Below are positions 8,613 to 16,779 of a stretch of 64,000 nucleotides of DNA, in pieces. Made by a program: the position numbers and the translations under genes. The DNA is from MWDV01 sp002070715. GTDB taxonomy: Bacteria; Verrucomicrobiota; Verrucomicrobiia; Limisphaerales; MWDV01. Within the stretch, counting starts at the first letter, position 1; each line of letters starts with the position of its first letter. The stretch lies in NCBI GenBank assembly GCA_035411585.1, contig DAONTI010000001.1:1-64000 (forward strand), read 5' to 3'. Below the pieces are notes generated by a model, which worked only from the letters and a program-made list of their open reading frames with translations, made no database searches and was not told the origin of the DNA.

Positions 8613-9437
8613 TCAATGGCCGACGGTCGTCAGCGAAATACTGTGCTGACGGGTCAGGGCGACGCAAGCTTCCTCTTCGAGTACCAAGCTGCGGTTGGCT
8701 TCAAAGGCAAACACCCGGATGCCGGCCGCGGCGCAGATGGTCAGGGTCTGGGGGCCCACACAGGGGATGTCGAAACGCATGTCATGCCCCAGCTTGGCGA
8801 CTTTGACCGCCACCGCGCCGCCGCCTTTTCCGGCGAGTTTCCCGCCGCGTTCGAGGCAGGGATCCGTCCCCTCAAATCCTTCCACGGCAAGCACCGTGCC
8901 GTCCTTGACCACCACGGTCTGGCCAATTTCCAGCCGCGAAATTTCCTTCGCGATGTGAAAGCCAAATTCCAAGTCCGCCCGCTGGGCGGTGGAGGGTGGC
9001 GGGCCCAGCAGAAATCCCGCGCCGGGCATGAGCGGCTGCAACCACGGCGTGGCTTCGATCAATTCCACGCCGTCCTTCCGCAGTTCGGCGGCGACGGCGC
9101 CGAAAATGGTGTGCGCGTTCTTTTCCTTGAGCCGGAGCAACACGCTCAATCCGCGCAGGTCGGGACGCACTTCGTATAGATTTTTGGGGGCGATCTGCCC
9201 GACCATGACGCACTGTTTGATGCCGCGCCGGGTGAAGGCGCTGATCATTTTCGAGAGTTGCCCCACGCGCACCCACACGATCTCGTCCACCAACGGGGCG
9301 AGCGCCGGGTCGGTTTCCCCCGTGAACGCCACCGCCACCAGATGCCGGACGCCCGCCGCCCGCGCTTGCCGGGCAAAACACAACGGCAACGACCGGTTGC
9401 CGGCAATGATGCCGAGTTGCTCCAGATGGGTAGCCAC
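8613..9437 (-). CDS. lpxI: UDP-2,3-diacylglucosamine pyrophosphatase LpxI
   Basis: A 274-residue member of the LpxI (formerly DUF1009) family. It cleaves UDP-2,3-diacylglucosamine to lipid X in lipid A synthesis and replaces LpxH in many non-enterobacterial lineages. Family marks are LGIIAGNRSLPL at the N-terminus, VMVGQIAPKNL in the centre, and VVVKDGTVLAVEGFEGTD with GHDMRFDIPCVG in the C-terminal domain. The frame stays open far upstream, but the family begins at the residues following GTG 9437 (another GTG lies at 9443). Its presence implies a lipid A-bearing outer membrane. The other lpx genes are not in this window. Confidence 0.93.
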   Translation of the reverse strand: MATHLEQLGIIAGNRSLPLCFARQARAAGVRHLVAVAFTGETDPALAPLVDEIVWVRVGQLSKMISAFTRRGIKQCVMVGQIAPKNLYEVRPDLRGLSVLLRLKEKNAHTIFGAVAAELRKDGVELIEATPWLQPLMPGAGFLLGPPPSTAQRADLEFGFHIAKEISRLEIGQTVVVKDGTVLAVEGFEGTDPCLERGGKLAGKGGGAVAVKVAKLGHDMRFDIPCVGPQTLTICAAAGIRVFAFEANRSLVLEEEACVALTRQHSISLTTVGH

Positions 9438-9629
9438 GCTCACGGCGGGGGACGGTAGCCGGTTTTGTCCCGCAGGCAATCTTTTCCGTTTTGATCGCAC
9501 CTCCGGGCGGGAATTTTTTATTTTCTTAAACCCGGAAACAGGGTAAATGGTCGCCGGTTGCAATCGCCGGACATAAGGCGGCCCTCGGGGGCGCTTCCGT
9601 CCGGAAACCGTTTGTTGATTAGACGCCCA

Positions 9630-10139
9630 ATGCCGATTTACGAATTTGCCTGTCCCCAATGCCGCCGGATTTTCAGCTTCCTCTCGAAGCGCGTGAATCC
9701 CCGCCATTCCCCGGTCTGCCCCCAATGCGGTCACAAGAAACTGGTCAAGCAGATCAGCCGTTTCACCCTGACCAAAGGGCTGGCGGAACCTGTCGCCAAA
9801 TCCGAGGCCGATCCGGACGGCCCGCCGATGCCGGACTTGGATGACCCCCGGGTCGAACGCGCCATGCGGGAAATGGAACGCGACATGGAGCATCTGGACG
9901 AGAACAATCCGAAACACATGGCGCATTTGATGCGCAAAATGAAAGACCTGATGCCCTCCGGGAGCGTGCCCAAGGAACTGGACGTGGCCATTAAGCGCCT
10001 CGAAGCCGGCGAAGATCCGGAGAAAATTGAGGAGGAAATGGGCGATGTGCTGGGCGATTTCATGGGCGGCCCCGAGGACGCAGGCGGCGGGGGAGGGGGC
10101 GGCGGTTACACCCGCGACGCCGGGCTTTACGATTATTAA
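9630..10139 (+). CDS. FmdB-family zinc ribbon protein
   Basis: A 169-residue protein beginning MPIYEFACPQCRRIF, the FmdB/CxxC zinc-ribbon opening. Cys8/Cys11 and Cys30/Cys33 form the zinc knuckles. The central half is charged and helical and the tail is a glycine run followed by YTRDAGLYDY. An in-frame start at 9558 would add 24 residues of unrelated character; the ATG at 9630 gives the family start. FmdB proteins are putative regulatory or assembly factors with no settled function. It is divergent from lpxI and is followed by the secreted-protein island, with no apparent link to either. Confidence 0.85.
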   Translation: MPIYEFACPQCRRIFSFLSKRVNPRHSPVCPQCGHKKLVKQISRFTLTKGLAEPVAKSEADPDGPPMPDLDDPRVERAMREMERDMEHLDENNPKHMAHLMRKMKDLMPSGSVPKELDVAIKRLEAGEDPEKIEEEMGDVLGDFMGGPEDAGGGGGGGGYTRDAGLYDY

Positions 10140-10263
10140 CCTCGTTGGCGGAAAAAAGATGCCCCGCTACCAGGCTCACGATCTCCCCGGCCTTCCCCAA
10201 ATTTTTCCGTTTTTTTAACTTGACCCAACTGCGAATTGGCGCAAAAAGTAGGCCCATAAAGTC

Positions 10264-11178
10264 ATGAAAAGAACCGCTATTGCTTCACTGTTGCTGTTGC
10301 TGGCCGTTACGGTCGCCTCCGCCCAAGTCGTGATTATTGCTGACGATTACAACGTCACCGGCAATGGCACGGGCTTTGGCTTGGACACCGGCGTTAATTC
10401 CGGCATCAATCCGCCGGTCACCCGGCTTACCGGCAGTGCGGCCGATAATTTGCGCTACATCCAAACGGGCACCGGCAAGGCGGCCACCGCGTTCAGTGTG
10501 ACGGGAAACAAACTGGAAGTGGCCAACGCCGCCAGTTCCGGACGTTTTGTCCTCTCGGCGGACGGTGTTACGCCGTATGATTTTTCCAGCGCACTGGGTA
10601 TTGGCAGTGCCACGCCGGCCAATCCGGTCGTTTATGACATCACCATCAGCATGGCCAATTACGCGTCCGGCATCGCCCGGTTTTCCTTTGGGCTGGGCAC
10701 GGAGGATACCACGGTGGACAACCAGGATTTTTGTCTGCAACTGTGGCGCCCCACCGCATCGGCCGACTATTACCGGATCCAAAAACGCATTGACACGGGC
10801 TCTTCCGGTTTGGCGGGCGACATCAATGATCTCATTGTGGATCTGCCCCCGGGGACGCGGAATACCGAAGTGGATTTTCTCATCCGGATCACCGATGCGG
10901 GGGCGGAAACGACCACCTTCAGTTCCCAGGTCCAAGTCTCTTTGGATGGCGGCAACACCTGGCTTTACGATTCCAGCACCGACCCGGCCTTGGTCAACGG
11001 CTGGCGCTTGGACGGGAGCGAGCGGTATTTCATTTGGGATCAAGCCCCGCTCACCGGCACCGGAAGATTCACGTACGATAATTTCTCCGTCACGATGATT
11101 CCCGAACCCTCCACTTTGGCGTTGGGTCTGTTGGGCGGCTTGGGAATGCTGCTGGGTCGCCGGTCGCGACATCGTTAA
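10264..11178 (+). CDS. PEP-CTERM protein with shared beta-rich domain
   Basis: A 304-residue secreted protein. Residues 1-21 are a signal peptide ending ASA-Q. Residues 22-278 are a beta-rich domain that recurs in the next secreted genes; its marks are DDYNVTGNGTGFGLDTG, NSGINPP, TRLTGSAA and QDFCLQLWR. The C-terminus is a PEP-CTERM signal: IPEPSTLALG, a hydrophobic helix and an RRSRHR basic end. Exosortase cleaves this tag and exports the protein to the surface or matrix; no exosortase is present here. This is the simplest carrier of the domain, which suggests the domain is an autonomous fold, possibly a concanavalin-like glycan binder (inference). Confidence 0.88.
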   Translation: MKRTAIASLLLLLAVTVASAQVVIIADDYNVTGNGTGFGLDTGVNSGINPPVTRLTGSAADNLRYIQTGTGKAATAFSVTGNKLEVANAASSGRFVLSADGVTPYDFSSALGIGSATPANPVVYDITISMANYASGIARFSFGLGTEDTTVDNQDFCLQLWRPTASADYYRIQKRIDTGSSGLAGDINDLIVDLPPGTRNTEVDFLIRITDAGAETTTFSSQVQVSLDGGNTWLYDSSTDPALVNGWRLDGSERYFIWDQAPLTGTGRFTYDNFSVTMIPEPSTLALGLLGGLGMLLGRRSRHR

Positions 11179-11341
11179 GACTCAGTGTCCGACGCCGAGA
11201 GCGGTTTCCGACGGAAGTCGCCGCGCGTGGGCGGGAAGCCAGGAGGACTGACGGTTTTTCCCCGGCGCAAGAGTGAAGTACTTTCAGTTGGCCGCGTGAA
11301 GGAATGAGTGCTGTTTTCGCCGGCCTCTGAAAGACGACACG

Positions 11342-13822
11342 ATGCAAGTCTGGAAAACCTTTGGCGCGATCCTGTTCGGAGGGATTTTGTTGGGCGCCTC
11401 GATAACGGCGGCCAACGAGATTTCCCGGCCGAACATTGTCTTCATCTTCATTGACGATATTGGTTGGGGCGATCTTTCCTGCTACGGGAGTCCCGTCACC
11501 AACAAACAAGGCCAGGTCATTACGCCGCACCTGGATCAGTTGGCGGCGGAGGGAATGCGCTTCACCCAAGGATACGTCGCGTCACCCATTTGCTCGCCTT
11601 CGCGTACGGGGGTGCTGACCGGCATTCATCCGGCCCGTTACGCCATTCACAGTTTTTTGAACGATAAAACCAGCAATGCCACGCGCAACATGGTGGACTG
11701 GTTGCAGCCGGACACGGTCACCGCGCCCCGGTTGTTCCAACAAGCCGGGTATCTGACCGGCCAGTTCGGCAAATGGCACATGGGCAACGGACGGGATGTG
11801 AATGACGCCCCGCCGCCGCAGGCCTATGGCTTCGATCAATCGCTGGTCGCTTTCGAGGGTAACGGGGACCGATTGCTCTATTGGAATGACAACGGCGGCA
11901 AATACGGTCTGTCGCAACAAAACGAGGACGCGACCGTCGGCACGTTTGAATACGTTTACTGGTATCAAGCCGCCCCCCGGCATACGGACGCCGCGCTGGC
12001 CTTTATCACCAATGCGGTGGCCGCGGGCCGGCCTTTTTATGTCCACGTGCCCTACAACGACACGCATTCGCCGTATAACGTGCCTCCCGGCCAGGAAAAT
12101 GATTTCGACCACATCACCAGTGATCCCACCGGTAAATTGTTTTTGGGCGAACTCCACAATTTGGACAAACAAATCGGGCGGTTGGTGCAGGGCATTGACG
12201 CCTTGGGAGTTGGCCAGGATACCTTGATCCTGGCGATTGGCGATAACGGAGCGCCCAACGACGCCCTGAACACGCTGCTTCGGCGGAACGGCGGATTGCG
12301 CACCGGCAAGGGCAACCTTTATGAAGGCGGCATTCGCGAACCCTTCATCATTCGCTGGCCGGGCACGGTGCCGGCGGGGGTGGTCAATTCCAACACCATC
12401 ATCACCACCCTGGACCTGTTGCCGACCTGGTGCGCGCTGGCCGGGATTCCGCTACCCAACGCCCCGTTCGCTGGCGAGGACATGAGCGATGTGTTTCGCG
12501 GGACGCTGCGGGCCCGCACCCGCCCGGTGTTCTGGGAATACGGCACGGTGTCCGGATTGTCTCCCGCTTCGCCCAAACTCGCAGTTCGCGATGGTCAGTA
12601 CAAAATGATGCGAAACCCCGATGGCACGCGCCGGGAGTTTTATCTGCTGCCGGGGGATCACGCGGAGGCAAACAACCAGATCAACAATCCGGTTTATGCC
12701 AGCGTTATCACCAATCTGGAATCGCAGTTAATGGCGTGGTATGACGAAATCATTCTGGGCAATGTCGGTGAACGCGTGCCTTGCGGGCCGACCAATGCGC
12801 CCGGACTGGTGCTGGCCGATTCCTTCGAAGTGACCGGCGGTAATTCGCCCAGCAGCGGGTTCGCCTTGAACGCGGGGGTCAACTATCAACTCGCCGACCG
12901 GCTGACGGGCGCGGCGGCGCCCGTGGTGCAACGATACCGGCTGGGCAGCACCGGCGGCACCTCGCCGCGGCAGGCTGCGGATTTCAGCATCGTGAACAAC
13001 CGACTCACCGTGGCGCCGCGCAATGGCAACGGTCGCTTTGAATTGTCGTCCGATGGGATCACGCCCTTGAATTTGGGCGGCTATCTGGCCGGGCGCACCT
13101 ATGAGTTGACCGTGCAGATGAACATCAGTGTCGTGGGTCGCAATTACGCGCAGCGCATGTCCCTGGGGCTCTCGGACACCAGCGACGTTCCCGTGGGCGG
13201 CGCGGATTTGTGCCTGCAAATCGGGACGGACGGCAGCGGTGGACTGGGGGTGTTCAAGCGCGTGAACGCGGCCTCCCACGCCGGCGGTGGCGATCTCAAC
13301 GTCCGGCTAACCCAGGGCCTGGCCATCGGCACGCCGATCACTTTGCGGGCGCGGATTGTGGATTATAATGACAATGTTACCGATTACAGCTCGGCCTACG
13401 AAATCTGGGCCAACGGGGTTTTGCTGGACACCGGCTCGTTTCGTTTCAACGCCTCCACCACCGCGCGGTATCTCGTATTCGATGTCGCCGCGCACGAGGG
13501 GCCGGTGGATTACGACAACCTGCAACTGACGGTCACCGACGACCACGGACAACCCTCGTTTTGCCGCCGGCCCATCCTTAAGTTGTCCCAGTATCATCCG
13601 GCGTCAGGCGAAGCGGGCGGACCTCGATTGCGATTGTATTGGACGGCGCAACCCGGGCTGGTGGCGCATCCGCTGTGGTCCGGGAACCTCGTGGATTGGG
13701 CGCCCGTGACCAATGCGCTGGGCGCGCCTCTCAACCTGACCACCCGTTACGGAACAATCCAGTGGTTGGAGATTGAAGCACCGCCGGCGTTCACCGCTGG
13801 AGGGTATTTCCGGTTGCAATAA
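11342..13822 (+). CDS. Secreted sulfatase with C-terminal beta-rich domain
   Basis: An 826-residue type I (formylglycine) sulfatase. A signal peptide lies at residues 1-25. The catalytic domain covers about 28-480, with RPNIVFIFIDDIGWGD (metal-binding aspartates), Cys84-Ser-Pro-Ser-Arg (the maturation motif), GKWHMG and AIGDNGAPND. A divergent version of the shared domain follows (about 490-730: ADSFEVTG, DRLTGAA, ADLCLQIG, DYDNLQLTV), then a short region ending FTAGGYFRLQ. It should hydrolyse sulfate esters of a carbohydrate outside the cytoplasm after Cys is converted to formylglycine by a maturase not in this window. The specific linkage cannot be read from the sequence. Confidence 0.93.
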   Translation: MQVWKTFGAILFGGILLGASITAANEISRPNIVFIFIDDIGWGDLSCYGSPVTNKQGQVITPHLDQLAAEGMRFTQGYVASPICSPSRTGVLTGIHPARYAIHSFLNDKTSNATRNMVDWLQPDTVTAPRLFQQAGYLTGQFGKWHMGNGRDVNDAPPPQAYGFDQSLVAFEGNGDRLLYWNDNGGKYGLSQQNEDATVGTFEYVYWYQAAPRHTDAALAFITNAVAAGRPFYVHVPYNDTHSPYNVPPGQENDFDHITSDPTGKLFLGELHNLDKQIGRLVQGIDALGVGQDTLILAIGDNGAPNDALNTLLRRNGGLRTGKGNLYEGGIREPFIIRWPGTVPAGVVNSNTIITTLDLLPTWCALAGIPLPNAPFAGEDMSDVFRGTLRARTRPVFWEYGTVSGLSPASPKLAVRDGQYKMMRNPDGTRREFYLLPGDHAEANNQINNPVYASVITNLESQLMAWYDEIILGNVGERVPCGPTNAPGLVLADSFEVTGGNSPSSGFALNAGVNYQLADRLTGAAAPVVQRYRLGSTGGTSPRQAADFSIVNNRLTVAPRNGNGRFELSSDGITPLNLGGYLAGRTYELTVQMNISVVGRNYAQRMSLGLSDTSDVPVGGADLCLQIGTDGSGGLGVFKRVNAASHAGGGDLNVRLTQGLAIGTPITLRARIVDYNDNVTDYSSAYEIWANGVLLDTGSFRFNASTTARYLVFDVAAHEGPVDYDNLQLTVTDDHGQPSFCRRPILKLSQYHPASGEAGGPRLRLYWTAQPGLVAHPLWSGNLVDWAPVTNALGAPLNLTTRYGTIQWLEIEAPPAFTAGGYFRLQ

Positions 13823-13869
13823 GCGGGGGCGCGGGATGAAGGTAACGTGAAGTTCACGACGCGCATCCC

Positions 13870-16047
13870 ATGAACCGCTCGAAAATGTTCCACTGGCGTC
13901 TTGCCGCCGTCGGCATCGTTTGGTTGGCGCCGGCGGTGTTCGGTCAAACCACCATCATCCGCGACGACTACAATACGCCTGGTCGCGGGACGGGTTTCCT
14001 GTTAAACCAAGGGATCAATTCCGGCATTCATCCGCCCGCCACCCGTCTGACCGGCAGTGCGGCCGCCGGGTTACGGTATCTTTACACCCAGGGCAGTCCG
14101 CCCAAGACCACCGCGGCTTATACGCTGGGCGACAACAAACTGGTGGTGGCGGCGGCGCCCAACTCCGGACGGTTTACGCTCTCCGCCGACGGGAGCACGC
14201 CCTTCAATTTCGCGGACGCCTTGGGTGTGAACACCGCCACGCCGGCGCATCCGGTCGTTTATGACATTTCCCTGAAAATGATGAACCGCCTGTCGGGCAC
14301 GCCGCGGTTTTCCTTTGGGCTGGGCACGCAGGAGACCACGGTGGACAACCAGGATTTTTGTCTGCAACTGTGGCGCACCAACAGCACGGCCACCCGTTAC
14401 TGGCTGCAAAAACGGATTGATTCCGGATCGTCCGGGGTGGCGGATCTCAACCGCCCGATCATCCGGCTGGCGGCGGACACCTACGGGACGGAAATTTCCC
14501 TGCTGATCCGCGTGACCGATGCCGGCGCGGAAAGCGGGGCGAACTATCATTCCCGGGTGCAGGTCTCGCTCGACGGCGGTGGGACCTGGATTTACGACAC
14601 GCGCACCGATGCCGATCTGCCTCACGGATGGCGGTTGGACGGCGCGGCGCGTTATTTCATTTGGGACCAGGCGGGCACCAGCGGCGCGGGGGTGGTTGCG
14701 TATGATGACTTCCGGGTGATCCGTCACGATCCATTCACGGCGGCGCCGTTGGCCCCGGAAGCGGGAGCGGCGAACCTCGGCCCCACCGTCAATCTGAGTG
14801 TTGCCGTGTCCAACACCGCGCCGGGCGATCTCACGGTGACCTTCTATGGACGCGAAACGCCGCGACCGTTTCCCGGACCTGATTTTTGTCTCGTGGTGTT
14901 GCCTGATACGCAGAACTACGCCCGCGAAACGTCCGCACAAGGACAGGCGGTGAAGGAGATGTGGTTCGCCCAGACCGAGTGGATCGTCACCAACCGGGTG
15001 GCGCACAACATCGTCTATGTCGCGCACCTGGGCGACATCGTGCAAAATGGCGACATCAAGGGCGGCAAGCCCAACACGACCGAGTGGCGTCACGCCACCA
15101 ACGCGATGTACCGGCTGGAGAATGCCGCGCGGACGCTGCTGCCCGACGGCATCCCTTACGGTTTGGCCGTCGGCAACCACGATCAGACCCCGGCGAATGA
15201 CCCGGACGGCACCACCACCCTTTACAACCAGTATTTCGGCTGGGATCATTTCCGCGACCGGCCCTGGTATGGCGGGTATTTTGGCCAGAACAACGACAGT
15301 CACTACGATCTCTTCAGCGTTGGCGGGTTGGATTTCATCGTGCTCTACTTCGAGTATGGCCGCCACGGCAGCGCCATCTTGAACTGGGCCAACGGCGTGC
15401 TGGCGGCGCACCCGCACCGGCGCGCGATGGTGGTCACCCATTCCGCGGGGAGCGATACCACCCCCAGCAACCTCAGCGCCCAGGGATCGGCCATTTACAA
15501 CGCGCTCAAGAGCCATACGAATTTCTTCCTGATGCTGGGCGGTCATGTCTTCAAAAACGGCGGCGAAGGTTCCCGCGTCAACACGTTCGAGGGACGCGCT
15601 GTCCGCACGTTCATCTCGAACTATCAAGGCCGTATGAACGGCGGGAATGGTTATCTGCGATTGATGTATTTCTCGCCCAGTAACCACACGGTGCGGATTC
15701 GGACTTATTCCCCGTGGCTTGATCGTTACGAAACGGATGCCGACAGCGAAATGACCTTTGGCTACAACCTGCAACTCCCGGATGGACCCGGATCGCCCGG
15801 CACGCCCTTCGTGGCGCTGGCCACCAACACCGGCGTGCTTCCCGGGACCATCACGACTTGCGCGTGGTCCGGATTGCGGACGAAGCAGGCGTACGATTGG
15901 TATGTCGAAGTCACCGATGTCGGCGGCCGCCGCATGGTCATGGATCCCCGGCGCTTCACCACCAAAACCAAATTTACCGGGAACACCCCGCCGGTGGGCC
16001 ACGAGGGGCTGGTTGCCGTGCCGGACGATGCCCCCCCACCTCCTTGA
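13870..16047 (+). CDS. Secreted metallophosphoesterase, truncated by a frameshift
   Basis: A 725-residue frame with a signal peptide (1-26), a close copy of the shared beta-rich domain (about 28-280), a short linker domain and a calcineurin-like phosphoesterase. Phosphoesterase motifs are LPDTQNY (~345), HLGDIVQNGD (~387), VGNHDQT (~434), VVTHSAG (~520) and LGGHVFKNG (~557); these are the metal ligands of the family. The C-terminal part starts a Fn3/cadherin-like domain but stops after PDDAPPPP. Reading one base back in a run of seven C (16031-16037) continues this domain for another 205 residues, so the full protein would have about 930 residues. Substrate unknown; cleavage of extracellular phosphoesters is the family expectation. 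Confidence 0.85.
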   Translation: MNRSKMFHWRLAAVGIVWLAPAVFGQTTIIRDDYNTPGRGTGFLLNQGINSGIHPPATRLTGSAAAGLRYLYTQGSPPKTTAAYTLGDNKLVVAAAPNSGRFTLSADGSTPFNFADALGVNTATPAHPVVYDISLKMMNRLSGTPRFSFGLGTQETTVDNQDFCLQLWRTNSTATRYWLQKRIDSGSSGVADLNRPIIRLAADTYGTEISLLIRVTDAGAESGANYHSRVQVSLDGGGTWIYDTRTDADLPHGWRLDGAARYFIWDQAGTSGAGVVAYDDFRVIRHDPFTAAPLAPEAGAANLGPTVNLSVAVSNTAPGDLTVTFYGRETPRPFPGPDFCLVVLPDTQNYARETSAQGQAVKEMWFAQTEWIVTNRVAHNIVYVAHLGDIVQNGDIKGGKPNTTEWRHATNAMYRLENAARTLLPDGIPYGLAVGNHDQTPANDPDGTTTLYNQYFGWDHFRDRPWYGGYFGQNNDSHYDLFSVGGLDFIVLYFEYGRHGSAILNWANGVLAAHPHRRAMVVTHSAGSDTTPSNLSAQGSAIYNALKSHTNFFLMLGGHVFKNGGEGSRVNTFEGRAVRTFISNYQGRMNGGNGYLRLMYFSPSNHTVRIRTYSPWLDRYETDADSEMTFGYNLQLPDGPGSPGTPFVALATNTGVLPGTITTCAWSGLRTKQAYDWYVEVTDVGGRRMVMDPRRFTTKTKFTGNTPPVGHEGLVAVPDDAPPPP

Positions 16048-16655
16048 CCTTTGAAGGATCTGATGCGGACGGAGATCCGCTGACCTTCCAGATTATTAGC
16101 CAGCCGCTTGGCGGGCTGATTGCCGATTTCAATCCGGTCACCGGGAGCGTAACCTATTTACCCGCCCGGGGTTATCGCGGCCCGGATCGAATCATCTTTG
16201 TGGCGTATGATGGCACGACCAACAGCGTCCCCGCCATTTTGAACCTGATCGTGACCGCCGCGCCCGATGCCGATGGCAACGGCCTGCCCGACGCTTGGGA
16301 AGCCCTTTACGGAATTACCGATCCCGGGGACGACGCCGATGGCGATGGCCAAAGCAACCTGGCGGAATACCGGGCGAACACCAATCCGACCAACGCCGCC
16401 TCGGCCCTGCGCCTGACCGAAGTGGTGCGGCAGCCGAACGGCGACGTGGAGATCACCTGGTCTTCGGTCGGCGGTACGCGTTACCGGGTGCAATACACCG
16501 ACGCGCTTGACGGCAGGGCCATGGTGGATGTTCTTCGGGCGCTCAGTGAGGAGATGGATACCGGTCCTTACGGAGAGGAATCCACCCAGACCTTCACCGA
16601 TACCACGCTCCCGGTCGGAGGCGCCCGCTATTATCGCATCCACGTCGTCCCTTAA
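16038..16655 (+). pseudogene. Out-of-frame C-terminal part of the metallophosphoesterase
   Basis: About 205 residues in the -1 frame relative to the preceding gene. It opens with TSLTFEGSDADGDPLTFQII and continues through GRGYRGPDR-like and AYDGTTNS segments, the pattern of a cadherin/Ig-like tandem-repeat domain. It then has a DADGNGLPDAWE / DDADGDGQSNLAEY calcium-binding thrombospondin-3-like motif and ends in YYRIHVVP. It has no start codon or ribosome-binding site of its own. The upstream protein ends exactly where this domain should begin, so the two were one gene. Whether the break is real, phase-variable or a homopolymer sequencing error cannot be decided here. Confidence 0.8.
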
Positions 16656-16779
16656 GCCGTGTATTTTCGAGAGAAAAAATCCAGAAATTGCAACTTGATA
16701 CGACGGTTTTATTCCGCATAGTTTGGCCCTGACACGAATGAAACCCACAAGCCATCTCCACAATTCAGTCTTTGTTGCC

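Noticed and set aside
14071..16002. A long minus-strand frame over the metallophosphoesterase gene, with similar ones over every large secreted gene
   Set aside because: They are high-GC mirror frames: Arg/Gly/His-rich, no domain, and always opposite a gene with clear family motifs.
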